Source: Bacteroidales bacterium (lineage in GTDB: Bacteria > Bacteroidota > Bacteroidia > Bacteroidales > P3). From it: a stretch of DNA of 64,000 nt. The translations under genes were made by a program, and so were the position numbers. This document shows positions 16,381 through 25,381 of the stretch, in pieces (positions within the stretch are counted from its first letter, which is position 1; every line of letters starts with the position of its first letter). The notes beneath the pieces were generated by a model. The model did no database searches, had not been told where the DNA came from, and saw only the letters and a list, made by a program, of their open reading frames with translations. Location of the stretch: positions 1 through 64,000 of the forward strand of contig JAFVBC010000011.1 in assembly GCA_017480185.1 (NCBI GenBank), in the 5' to 3' direction.

Positions 16381-19113
16381 ATGAGACGACTAAAGGAAAG
16401 CCTACTGCTGTTTGCGACAGTCCTGCTGCTGACTATGGGAGCGTCGGCACAGACAAAAAGCCTGGCTCAAAAGGCCGACGACCTTTTCGACCAGAACCGC
16501 TTTGTTGAGGCGTTGACGCAATACCAAAAAGTGTACGAGAAGATTAAAGACAACAAGGCAGAAAAAAACCGAGTATACTTCCAAATGGCCGAATGCTATC
16601 GGTTGATGTACGATTATACTCATGCTGAGCGCATCTACAAACGTTTGGCAAATGACGGCTATGCTAATTCTGAGCGCAAACTATACTTCACTTTGGCCGA
16701 AATGTGTCGTTTTAACGAAGAATTTGACGAGGCTGATGAATACTACGACAAATATCTGGCCATGGAGCCTAACGACAGTTACGCTCGCAAACGTAAAAAC
16801 TCTCTTATTTACGTCAACCAATTATCAAACAACCGTACCCGACACGAGATAAGCAAAATGGACGACTGGTGCACCGACTATAACGATTGGGCACCTCACT
16901 TCTTAGGTAACGACACCAGCAAAGTAGTGTTCACCACAAGCCGTTTTGGTACGGGCGACGAGGCTGGACATGATGCTTGGACAGGCCAAGCTTTCTCCGA
17001 ATTATACTACGTATTTCAAGATCGCAATGGTCAATGGGTTTCTACTCCCGAACCGTGGGATAAGAGTGGCAAGATCAACACCCCCGTCAACGAAGGTGAA
17101 GCCGCCTTCTCTCCCGATGGCAACACCGTTTACTTCAGTCGATGCGACATCCGTCCACACGAAACTTTGGGGTGCAGCATCTACATGTCTACCCGTACAC
17201 CCGAAAGCACTGACAAGAAGAAAAAGAAGACCTCTGTTCCAGCCAAGAATACACAGAAAAACAAAAAAGGGAATGGCAAGCAAGAGACAAATAGCAAGGC
17301 AGAGCCTGCTCCAGGAGAATGGAGCGAACCTGTACGTATAAATTTAGGCGACACTGCATACAACTACCTATACCCCGCCATATCAAGCGATGGTCTGACG
17401 CTTTACTTCTCAAGCGATATGCCAGGTGGCTTTGGCGACTACGACCTTTGGAAGAGCACACGAAAATCGGTCAACGATGACTTTAGTCACCCTATAAACT
17501 TAACATCAATTATCAATACTGCCGGGCGCGAGGTCTACCCTATGCTACGCACCGATTCTCTGCTTTATTTCTCAAGCGACGGTCTACCTGGCGTGGGCGG
17601 TCAAGACATCTTCTACTCAAACCTTCAAAGAAATGGGAAGTGGACAACTCCCACCAACCTCGGCATACCCATCAACTCGTCCTATGACGAGATGTCGATT
17701 ATATTCTATCCCACAACCGATAACGGTAGCATCGTTGAGCGAGGCTACTTTTCGTCCAACCGCCCGTTTGCCGATCCACACAACCGTCGCATTGACAACA
17801 AGGGTAAGCAAACACCCCCAATCAACGATGATATATTCTACTTTCAACTACCCGCACTCAACTACACCATTGAGGGTACTGTACGCGACGAGAAGTCAAT
17901 GCAACTTATAAACGGCGCACGCATACGTCTTGTGGGGTCAGACGGTAGTGAAGCAGAGACAACAACCAACAAAAAAGGTTTTTACCGTTTTGACAATGCG
18001 GTAATAAAGCGCGATATTGTCTATAAAATGTACGTCTCTAAACAGGATTACTATAGCATTGAAGGAACAGAAAGTACACGAGGCTATACCACCGATAAAG
18101 ATCTTGTTCATGATTTTCGTATGGAGCCCGTCCCTTCACAGCCAATTACCCTACCAGAAATACAATTTGATTTAGGTAAAGCCGATCTCAAAGGCGAATT
18201 TATGGACTCGCTGATGGACCTCTATCTCGTCATGGTCAACCATCCTAACGTAGTAGTTGAGATACGCTCTCACACCGATTGCCAACCCTATATCGGTCTC
18301 ACCAACGACACCCTGTCGCAACGTCGCGCTCAAACGGTGGTTGACTACCTTGTGTCGCGTGGTATAGAGCGCGAAAGGCTTGTTGCCAAAGGTTACGGCG
18401 ACCGCATACCTCGCACATTGGTTGACGATGTGGTGGTGAATTACAATGGTCAGTCATACATTTTCTCGGCTGGTAGCGTAATGGAATGCGATTACATTGC
18501 CACCTTAAGTGGCGACCGCCAGCAAGCAGCCCATTCGCTTAACCGTCGCATAGAGTTTCTTGTGTTGCGCACCGACTATGTCTCACGCCGCTTGGTCGAC
18601 AACATGGCCATTAGTCAGAACCCCAATGGCAAAAATGCCGACGGGAAAGTGGTCGATCTTGTGGAAAATGCCTCCGACGACAACGATTCAAATCCTAAAC
18701 CCATCATAGTCCACGATGAAAGCACCATTCCTGTGGCAATGGTCAACTCTACACGTGGTGAAATTAAGGCTATTGTCAATGGTTCACAAGTGCCTATGCT
18801 CATCGACGAGCGGTTCCAAGAGCCAGTGGCCATATCTTGGGAAGAAGCCATGAATTTCCTCTATCAACGACGCATCACCAAGGAAGATTTCCCTCTGCGC
18901 GATCAATCATTCGATCCCGAAGGTAACATCCTCGATAAAGCCACCCTTGTTTTCAAAGAAATGCAAATAGGTGAGCAGCATGTTAAGAACATAGAGGTAG
19001 TGGTGGTAAAAGGCATTGATTACAAATTCGTCATCAATCGTGTCGGACTGGCACAATTCGGAGAGTACGAGTTCGACAAACAACGGTCGAAACTGATATT
19101 CTTCGACGAGTGA
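16381..19113 (+). CDS. porE: PorE-like T9SS component (TPR, WD40-like propeller, CRD, OmpA domain)
   Basis: The 910-residue product has a signal peptide (ending ASAQ), TPR helices at about 25-140, PD40/WD40-like propeller repeats at about 170-490 (AAFSPDGNTVYFS, PAISSDGLTLYFSS), a carboxypeptidase-regulatory-like domain at about 500-580 (YTIEGTVRDEKSMQLINGA) and an OmpA peptidoglycan-binding domain at about 600-740 (RSHTDCQPY, LSQRRAQTVVDYL, GYGDRIP). This order is that of PorE (PG1058) of the Porphyromonas type IX system, which ties the secretion complex to peptidoglycan. A tail of roughly 160 residues follows the OmpA domain and is an odd extension. It is the first gene of a run overlapping miaA. 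Confidence 0.82.
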   Translation: MRRLKESLLLFATVLLLTMGASAQTKSLAQKADDLFDQNRFVEALTQYQKVYEKIKDNKAEKNRVYFQMAECYRLMYDYTHAERIYKRLANDGYANSERKLYFTLAEMCRFNEEFDEADEYYDKYLAMEPNDSYARKRKNSLIYVNQLSNNRTRHEISKMDDWCTDYNDWAPHFLGNDTSKVVFTTSRFGTGDEAGHDAWTGQAFSELYYVFQDRNGQWVSTPEPWDKSGKINTPVNEGEAAFSPDGNTVYFSRCDIRPHETLGCSIYMSTRTPESTDKKKKKTSVPAKNTQKNKKGNGKQETNSKAEPAPGEWSEPVRINLGDTAYNYLYPAISSDGLTLYFSSDMPGGFGDYDLWKSTRKSVNDDFSHPINLTSIINTAGREVYPMLRTDSLLYFSSDGLPGVGGQDIFYSNLQRNGKWTTPTNLGIPINSSYDEMSIIFYPTTDNGSIVERGYFSSNRPFADPHNRRIDNKGKQTPPINDDIFYFQLPALNYTIEGTVRDEKSMQLINGARIRLVGSDGSEAETTTNKKGFYRFDNAVIKRDIVYKMYVSKQDYYSIEGTESTRGYTTDKDLVHDFRMEPVPSQPITLPEIQFDLGKADLKGEFMDSLMDLYLVMVNHPNVVVEIRSHTDCQPYIGLTNDTLSQRRAQTVVDYLVSRGIERERLVAKGYGDRIPRTLVDDVVVNYNGQSYIFSAGSVMECDYIATLSGDRQQAAHSLNRRIEFLVLRTDYVSRRLVDNMAISQNPNGKNADGKVVDLVENASDDNDSNPKPIIVHDESTIPVAMVNSTRGEIKAIVNGSQVPMLIDERFQEPVAISWEEAMNFLYQRRITKEDFPLRDQSFDPEGNILDKATLVFKEMQIGEQHVKNIEVVVVKGIDYKFVINRVGLAQFGEYEFDKQRSKLIFFDE

Positions 19114-20036
19114 GTACTCCTACACTAATCACCATACTCGGACCTACCGCAAGTGGCAAAACCTCATTGGCCACAACGCTTGCTTCGCACGTTAACGGCG
19201 AAATTATAAGCGCCGACTCGCGTCAGGTATTCCGTGGCATGGATATCGGAACGGGGAAAGACCTGTCGGAGTATCGTATCAACGGGGTCAGTATACCTTA
19301 TCATCTCATTGACATCTGCGACCCTCGTACCGACGAATACAATGCCTACCGTTTTGTAAATGACTTTATTGATGCGTTCAACGGCATCATAGCACGGGGC
19401 AAACAACCAATCCTTTGCGGTGGTACGGGGCTATATATTGATGCCATCGTGCGTCAATACAAACTCCCCGATGCACCCATTGACCCCATATTTAGGGAAA
19501 GTATTGCCGAATGCTCCGACGGCGAACTAACACAACGACTTGCCAGCTACGTTCCTTTGCATAACCACACCGACACCGACGAACGTCAACGACTAATACG
19601 AGCATTGGAGATACAAGAGTATCGTCAACTTAACCCCGATTCCTACACTCATATTCCACCGATGCAGCACAGCATTTTTGGACTGACATTTCCTCGCCAA
19701 GACATAATTGCGCGCATCGAAACACGTCTTGACCAACGCCTTGAAGCAGGCATGATTGACGAAGTGCAACGACTAATGGAAAACGGAGTAAGCCCCGAAC
19801 GTTTGCAAAAATTTGGTCTCGAATACCGTCATATAACCCAATTTCTACTACACCAAACCACATTCAACGAAATGCGGGAACGACTTTTCACCGACATTCG
19901 CCGTTTTGCTAAACGACAAATGACGTGGTTCCGTCGTATGCAACGCAATGGGGTGCAAATTGACTGGATAGATGGCTCAATACCACTATCCGAGAAGGTA
20001 TCAAAAATAATCACAAAAACAATACAACAACAATGA
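19110..20036 (+). CDS. miaA: tRNA dimethylallyltransferase
   Basis: MiaA adds a dimethylallyl group to A37 of tRNAs reading UNN codons. The 308-residue product has the P-loop GPTASGKTSLA, the SADSRQVF and GTGKD motifs, YHLID, and GGTGLYIDA. It starts with GTG overlapping the stop of the PorE gene by four bases, and its own stop overlaps the next ATG (ATGA), so it is coupled on both sides. Confidence 0.96.
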   Translation: MSTPTLITILGPTASGKTSLATTLASHVNGEIISADSRQVFRGMDIGTGKDLSEYRINGVSIPYHLIDICDPRTDEYNAYRFVNDFIDAFNGIIARGKQPILCGGTGLYIDAIVRQYKLPDAPIDPIFRESIAECSDGELTQRLASYVPLHNHTDTDERQRLIRALEIQEYRQLNPDSYTHIPPMQHSIFGLTFPRQDIIARIETRLDQRLEAGMIDEVQRLMENGVSPERLQKFGLEYRHITQFLLHQTTFNEMRERLFTDIRRFAKRQMTWFRRMQRNGVQIDWIDGSIPLSEKVSKIITKTIQQQ

Positions 20037-21547
20037 ACAGCACAGTAATAATCATCCTTGCGGTAGCTATTCTCATTCTATTCATCATCTTAATATCCTA
20101 CATCAAGGCACCACCATCGGTGGCCTACATAGTATCCGGGTTGAATAAAAAGCCAAGAATATACATAGGTAAAGGAGGTTTACGAGTTCCACTAATGGAG
20201 CGTCTTGACAAGGTCTTCCTCGGCCAAGTAACAGCCGATATTCGCACCAGTCGCACTGTCCCTACCAACGACTTTATAAACGTCAACGTCGATGCCGTAG
20301 CAAAAATACAAGTAATCCCCGACATTGAGGGGGTAAGGCTTGCTGCAAAAAACTTTCTCAACATGTCGGGCACCGACATCTCAAAACAGGTACAGGACTC
20401 GCTTGAGGGTAACATGCGCGAAGTGATAGGTTCTCTATCCCTACGTGACATTAACATCAACCGCGACAAATTCTCCGATGAAATCATGTCGAAAGCACAA
20501 AAAGACATGGAAGCCTTGGGCTTAAGAATTATTTCCTGTAACATTCAAAACGTTACCGACGAAAAAAACCTCATCGAAGACCTTGGTGCAGACAACACTT
20601 GGACCATTCGCAAACAGGCAAAAATAAACAAAGCCAACGCCGAAAGGGATATTGCACGCGCCGAAGCCGAAGCTCAAAAAGAGGCCAACGACGCACAAGT
20701 CGACTCTCAAACGCAGATAGCCATCCGCCAAAACGAGTTGGCCGTTAAGCGTAGCGAATTGACAATAATCGAACAAACCAAGAAGGCTGATGCTGATGCT
20801 GCCTACGAAATACAGCGTCAAGAGCAGCAGAAAACCATAAACACCAAGACCGTTGATGCTCAAATCGAGCAAACGATGAGGGAACAGGTACTGACAGCCG
20901 AGCGGATTAAGATACGCGAAAACGAACTTCAGGCTGAGGTTATGAAACAAAGCGATGCCGACAAGTACCAGATCGAGTTGCGTGCAGCTGCCGACCTTGA
21001 GCAAAGTAAGCGTGAGGCCGAAGCTCAAGCCTACCGTGCAGAGCAGCAGGCTCGTGCACAGATAGCACTTGCCGAAGCCAAGAAGCAAGCCATGATGCTC
21101 GAAGCAGAGGGTATAAAAGCCAATGGCGAAGCCGAAGCCTACAAGATACAAAAAGCGGGCGAGGCCGAAGCAATTGCCATCGAGAAGAAAGGTCTCGCAG
21201 AAGCAGAGGCCATGCAGAAAAAAGCCGAAGCATACGAACGCTACGGACAAGCCGCTATTCTTGATATGATTGTAAAGATAATACCCGAAGTGGCGCAACA
21301 CGTATCTCAACCCATCAGCGCAATAAAGAACCTGAATGTTTATGGCACATCGGGACAAGATGCAGCAAGCATCAGCGGAGTAGTACCCTCTGTTATCAAA
21401 CAAAGCTTTGACGTCATCGAAAGTGCCACTGGTGTTAACATGAGCAACATCGTTAAAGCCAACACCATCGAAGCAAAAACAACCCGCAACGTTACCGTTG
21501 ATTCCGACAGCAAGGTTGACCTTAAACCCAACAAAAACAACAGATAG
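20033..21547 (+). CDS. Flotillin-like SPFH-domain membrane protein
   Basis: The 504-residue product has one N-terminal membrane helix (about 4-25), an SPFH/band-7 domain at about 30-200, and a long coiled coil at about 205-410 rich in AEA repeats (ARAEAEAQKEAND, GEAEAYKIQKAGEAEAIAI). This is the flotillin (YuaG/FloT-like) plan. Flotillins scaffold membrane microdomains. There is no NfeD-type partner next to it. Confidence 0.9.
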   Translation: MNSTVIIILAVAILILFIILISYIKAPPSVAYIVSGLNKKPRIYIGKGGLRVPLMERLDKVFLGQVTADIRTSRTVPTNDFINVNVDAVAKIQVIPDIEGVRLAAKNFLNMSGTDISKQVQDSLEGNMREVIGSLSLRDININRDKFSDEIMSKAQKDMEALGLRIISCNIQNVTDEKNLIEDLGADNTWTIRKQAKINKANAERDIARAEAEAQKEANDAQVDSQTQIAIRQNELAVKRSELTIIEQTKKADADAAYEIQRQEQQKTINTKTVDAQIEQTMREQVLTAERIKIRENELQAEVMKQSDADKYQIELRAAADLEQSKREAEAQAYRAEQQARAQIALAEAKKQAMMLEAEGIKANGEAEAYKIQKAGEAEAIAIEKKGLAEAEAMQKKAEAYERYGQAAILDMIVKIIPEVAQHVSQPISAIKNLNVYGTSGQDAASISGVVPSVIKQSFDVIESATGVNMSNIVKANTIEAKTTRNVTVDSDSKVDLKPNKNNR

Positions 21548-21549
21548 TA

Positions 21550-22290
21550 GTGCAGCGCACCACCATATCAAAAGCCAAACTGAAAGAGTTGGCAGCATAC
21601 AAACAAGCCAAACACTGCGACGAGGACAACCTGTTTGTGGTGGAAGGCGAAAAAATGGCTGCCGAAGCGTTGCACAGTAAGGTATCTATCCTTGCTATCT
21701 GTGCCACCTCAGAGTGGCTCGATGCCAACACTCAACTACCACATTGCAACGTATTTGAGGTAGATAAACCGCAATTGGAGCGTTTAAGTCTTATGAGAAC
21801 GCCCAACAAAGTATGGATGCTCATTGATCGCAACCTCCCCCCGTTTCATTCCACAAGCACACTATCTCTTGCACTCGACCACATCCAAGATCCGGGCAAC
21901 ATGGGTACACTGCTACGCACGGCCGACTGGTTTGGGGTGCGTCAGGTGGTGTGCAGTGCCGACACTGTAAGCGTGTTCAATCCCAAAGTCGTACAAGCCT
22001 CAATGGGAGCCATATTTCGCACCAAAGTTGAGTACACCGACCTCCCCCAATGGCTCGACTCTTGTGGCAAAGACATCTACGGGGCAGTACTCAACGGGCA
22101 GACCGAGTGTCGGTGTTCAACACGTCCCTCGGTACTCGTCATCGGCAACGAATCGCGAGGCATAAGTGCAGAAGTGTTGGCCAAAATCACACACCGCATC
22201 ACCATTCCAAACATAGGAGGCACCGCCGAGAGCCTCAATGCTGCCGTCGCAGCAGGCATACTAATGCATCACCTTACATCCAAACTCTGA
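21550..22290 (+). CDS. TrmH/SpoU family RNA 2'-O-methyltransferase
   Basis: The 246-residue product has an N-terminal substrate-binding domain (VVEGEKMAAEAL) and the SPOUT knot motifs LDHIQDPGNMGTLLRTADWFG, LVIGNESRGIS and IPNIGGTAESLNAAVAAGI. It probably methylates rRNA or tRNA ribose; the exact site is not evident. It starts with GTG two bases after the flotillin gene. Confidence 0.92.
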   Translation: MQRTTISKAKLKELAAYKQAKHCDEDNLFVVEGEKMAAEALHSKVSILAICATSEWLDANTQLPHCNVFEVDKPQLERLSLMRTPNKVWMLIDRNLPPFHSTSTLSLALDHIQDPGNMGTLLRTADWFGVRQVVCSADTVSVFNPKVVQASMGAIFRTKVEYTDLPQWLDSCGKDIYGAVLNGQTECRCSTRPSVLVIGNESRGISAEVLAKITHRITIPNIGGTAESLNAAVAAGILMHHLTSKL

Positions 22291-22303
22291 AAACATCAGC
22301 ATT

Positions 22304-23356
22304 ATGGAGGAACTGCAATATCAAGAGGGTCGAACCGAAATAAACCACATTGGAAAGGAAGCCCTTGTCAACCTACTGACCGAACCATTCAAAAAACGCA
22401 ACAAGACCACTACTTCTACCATAGGCGACGATGCCGCCATCATTGGCACAGGGCGTCTGCGCCGTGTTGTATCCACCCAGACGATGGTTGAGGGCATACA
22501 CTTCGACATGATGTACACGCCACTAAAACACCTTGGCTACAAGGCCGTAGCGGTGGCACTTAGCAACATAGCCGCCATGAATGCAACTGCCCGACAGGTG
22601 CTGGTGAGCATAGCAGTGAGCAATCGCTACTCGGTAGAGGCGCTGCAAGAACTTTATCAAGGCATCTACCTTTGCTGCGACCGCTACGATGTTGACCTCA
22701 TCGGTGGAGAAACCACCCTTTGTCCTGCTGGAATGACCATTACCACAACAGCCATCGGCGAAGTTGAAACCGAAAAAATCACCTACCGTAACGGTGCTCA
22801 AACCCACGATCTGATATTCGTCAGTGGCGACTTGGGCAGTGCCTACAGCGGTCTGCTGGTGCTTGAACGCGAGAAAGTTACCTACATGGCCAATCCCAAC
22901 TTCCAACCAGACCTTGCCAGCTTCGACTATGTGCTGGAACGTTTTCTAAAACCCGAGCCTCGCTTCGACATTATCAAAATGCTTGCCGACAAAGGCGTGG
23001 TGCCAACATCAATGATTGACATTAGCACAGGCTTGGCGGGAGAAGCCCTGCACCTTTGCAAATCCTCGGGATGTGGCTGCGAAATATATGAAGACAAATT
23101 GCCCATCGACTACCAAACCACACGTGTTTGCTCGGAGATGAGCCAAAACATGTTGCCCACCAGTTGTGCTCTCAATGGTGGTGGCGACTATGAACTATTG
23201 TTTACCATAAAACAGAGCGACTACGACAAACTGAAAGACCTTTCAGAAATACATGTCGTTGGGCACATCACAGCCCCTGGCAGCGCGGCAGTTATGGTAA
23301 CGCCACAAAACACAACCATCGAGCTTCGAGCTCAAGCTTTCAGCCACGCAGAATGA
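22304..23356 (+). CDS. thiL: Thiamine-monophosphate kinase
   Basis: ThiL phosphorylates thiamine monophosphate to the active pyrophosphate. The 350-residue product has the family motifs STIGDDAAII, TQTMVEGIHFD, IGGETTL, MIDISTGLAGE and LNGGGDYELLFTI. No other thiamine genes are in the window. It overlaps pcm by four bases. Confidence 0.93.
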   Translation: MEELQYQEGRTEINHIGKEALVNLLTEPFKKRNKTTTSTIGDDAAIIGTGRLRRVVSTQTMVEGIHFDMMYTPLKHLGYKAVAVALSNIAAMNATARQVLVSIAVSNRYSVEALQELYQGIYLCCDRYDVDLIGGETTLCPAGMTITTTAIGEVETEKITYRNGAQTHDLIFVSGDLGSAYSGLLVLEREKVTYMANPNFQPDLASFDYVLERFLKPEPRFDIIKMLADKGVVPTSMIDISTGLAGEALHLCKSSGCGCEIYEDKLPIDYQTTRVCSEMSQNMLPTSCALNGGGDYELLFTIKQSDYDKLKDLSEIHVVGHITAPGSAAVMVTPQNTTIELRAQAFSHAE

Positions 23357-24024
23357 AAGAGACCACACCCATTGACACCTTCCGCCATGTGGGATTGAGG
23401 CAGAAGATGTGTGCCAACCTGCAAAAAAATGGCATCACCGACCAACGCGTACTCAACGCCATGCAAAGCGTGCCCCGACACTGGTTTATCGACACCATGC
23501 TCGACAACCAAGCCTATCAAGACCGCGCAATAAACATAGACTGCGATCAAACCATTTCGCGGCCATCGACCGTGGCCAAACAAAGCCAACTGCTCGACAC
23601 AGCCGAAGGAATGCAAGTGCTTGAAATTGGCACCGGTAGTGGTTACCAGGCAGCAGTGCTCTACCGCATGGGACTTAAAGTGTTTAGCATCGAACGGCAA
23701 AAACAACTTTTCGAGCAAACTCGCCGCCGACTGAACGACTGGGGGTTTAGGGTAAAATGCTTCTTGGGCGACGGCTATCAGGGACTTACCGAGGGCGACT
23801 ATGGCCTTTTCGACCGCATCATCATCACCTGCGGAGCATCCGAAGTGCCACACACCCTAATGGGACAACTAAAAATTGGAGGTCGGATGGTGATACCTGT
23901 GGGCAACGAAGGACAACAAATGCTGCGCATCACCAAACACGGCGACGAGCAAGAGCAATGGGAGATTGAAGAATTTGGCCAGTACAATTTCGTGCCCATG
24001 CTAAAAGGGCGCAACTTCAACTAA
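23353..24024 (+). CDS. pcm: Protein-L-isoaspartate O-methyltransferase
   Basis: Pcm repairs isoaspartyl residues in aged proteins using SAM. The 223-residue product has DQTISRPSTVAKQSQLL, the SAM motif VLEIGTGSGYQAAVLY and the post-motif RIIITCGASEVPHTLM. Its end overlaps the end of a minus-strand gene by four bases. Confidence 0.94.
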   Translation: MKETTPIDTFRHVGLRQKMCANLQKNGITDQRVLNAMQSVPRHWFIDTMLDNQAYQDRAINIDCDQTISRPSTVAKQSQLLDTAEGMQVLEIGTGSGYQAAVLYRMGLKVFSIERQKQLFEQTRRRLNDWGFRVKCFLGDGYQGLTEGDYGLFDRIIITCGASEVPHTLMGQLKIGGRMVIPVGNEGQQMLRITKHGDEQEQWEIEEFGQYNFVPMLKGRNFN

Positions 24025-24392
24025 CGCAACACAAAATGCTGCTTCGACAAGTGCTGGTTGTGAACCGCGATGCCATAATTCCAAAAATCGAGCGTAGCCT
24101 GCCAATAACCGTCGTGCATAAGGCGTTGCCACGCCGTTTCACGCCAGTGCGGATGGTCGACCACCAGAAACTCTACATCATTGACTTTAACCGCCACCCC
24201 ATCGTCGACCACACAAGGCTCTGCACCATAGTGATGAGCCAGTCGCCACACCACACGTCCAGCCCTGCCTCGACCAGCCTCACTCGGCACCCGACAACGC
24301 GAATACAGCACCTCGGTGTATAAGTTGTACACAAACGGCGAATGGATACCATAGGCCGTTTTGGCACGCAAAAAATAGCCAATCCAGTTCAC
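24021..24392 (-). pseudogene. Core-less class I methyltransferase relic
   Basis: The 123-residue reading frame begins at a GTG codon with NWIGYFLRAKTAYGIHSPFVY, the N-terminus of a Bacteroidota O-methyltransferase-like family. It ends with WQATLDFWNYGIAVHNQHLSKQHFVLR, the same family's C-terminus. The central SAM-binding Rossmann part (a G.G.G motif) is missing, and only about 50 residues lie between the ends. I infer an internal deletion. The frame remains open, so it may be expressed, but methyltransferase activity is unlikely. A TATTTTTG promoter-like element lies just 5' of the GTG. Confidence 0.6.
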
Positions 24393-24420
24393 GCCACAAA
24401 AATACGAAAAAAAACAAGCA

Positions 24421-25017
24421 ATGACCCACCACAAAACCATAATCATCGTTGCCGCAACGTTGCTCATCGCGGTGGCCTTCCCCTCCTGTAAACGCCACAC
24501 CCCCACCCCAAAACCGCAGGCCTACCTGCGCATAGACACACCGCAGGCCTCGTACCACGTGTGCGACAGCGCATACCTGCCCTTCACATTCGAACAAAAC
24601 ACCATCAGTGCAATTGAGCTGAAAAAGCAGACCCCGCGCGACGTTTGGGTCGACCTAAAATACGACACTTGGGACGGAGTGGTGTTTTTAAGTTATAAAC
24701 GGATGCAGTCGGAGGCCGACCTTCGAGGCCAAACCGACACCTCGATGCGTCTAATGGAGGCACACTATCAATTTACCAACGGCGTTGAAGAGCAACACTA
24801 CGAAGACCCCGAGCGCAAAGTCTACGGCTCGGCCTACCGTCTGCGAGGCACACGCGTGGCTTCGACCTATCAGTTTTGGGTTACCGACAGCTCACGCCAC
24901 TTCCTGCGCGGAGCGATCTACCTTAACCAGGCCCCCAACAACGACTCGTTGGCCCCCGTTATATCCTACCTTCAGGCCGACGTCGACCACCTAATCGAGA
25001 CCCTCCGCTGGCGGTAA
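24421..25017 (+). CDS. gldD: Gliding-motility lipoprotein GldD
   Basis: The 198-residue product has a lipobox (AVAFPSC, Cys at about 23) followed by YLRIDTPQASY, WVDLKYDTWDGVVFLSYKR, VYGSAYRLRGTRVASTYQFW and DSSRHFLRGAIYLNQAPNNDSL. These match GldD along its length. In gliding Bacteroidota GldD is needed for motility and T9SS function, and its gene also occurs in non-gliding T9SS species. It is divergent from the methyltransferase relic. Confidence 0.88.
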   Translation: MTHHKTIIIVAATLLIAVAFPSCKRHTPTPKPQAYLRIDTPQASYHVCDSAYLPFTFEQNTISAIELKKQTPRDVWVDLKYDTWDGVVFLSYKRMQSEADLRGQTDTSMRLMEAHYQFTNGVEEQHYEDPERKVYGSAYRLRGTRVASTYQFWVTDSSRHFLRGAIYLNQAPNNDSLAPVISYLQADVDHLIETLRWR

Positions 25018-25188
25018 AGATCAAGAAAGTTCTTCATTTCCCCACCTCGTTTACAACCCTCTTCTTGAGGGCTGTAGGCTTATATCGTGGTTGGTAGGCA
25101 GGCTGTTTTGCGTGGCGTACAAGCGCTCCTTGAATGAAATTGAGGGCAAATCTTTGGAAAAAGAGACTAACAACCAACCATCATTGAT

Positions 25189-25300
25189 GCATCAAGCAGG
25201 TATTAAGTAAGGCCGTTCTTCAGTTGTTCTTCAGTCAATAACTGAAGAACAACTGAAGAACGGCCGAAGTTGATACCTACTTGATACCTACTTGATGCCT
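25189..25300. repeat. Large palindromic 11-base phased repeat element
   Basis: A perfect inverted repeat with 25-base arms (25211-25235 and 25241-25265) encloses a 5-base loop. Each arm carries two 11-base-spaced copies of a CTTCAGTTG-like unit. Outside the right arm come CGAAGTTGATA, CCTACTTGATA and CCTACTTGATG (25265-25297, exact 11-base steps). Outside the left arm lie inverted units GCATCAAGCAG and GTATTAAGTAA. The element sits between gldD and the antiporter gene. The rest of 25018-25381 holds a weak hairpin (CCCTC/GAGGG near 25056-25070) and a promoter-like TAACTTTTTG at about 25327. Confidence 0.9.
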
Positions 25301-25381
25301 TGTTTGGCCATTGATACAAATCTCGTTAACTTTTTGAAAAATGAAGCAATAACGACGCTAAATCATCGTTATAGATGACCT

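Noticed and set aside
20522-21598. A 358-codon open frame on the minus strand
   Set aside because: It lies entirely opposite the flotillin-like gene. It is rich in Leu/Gly/Phe/Cys because it is the complement of the repetitive coiled-coil codons, and it has no start context or domain.
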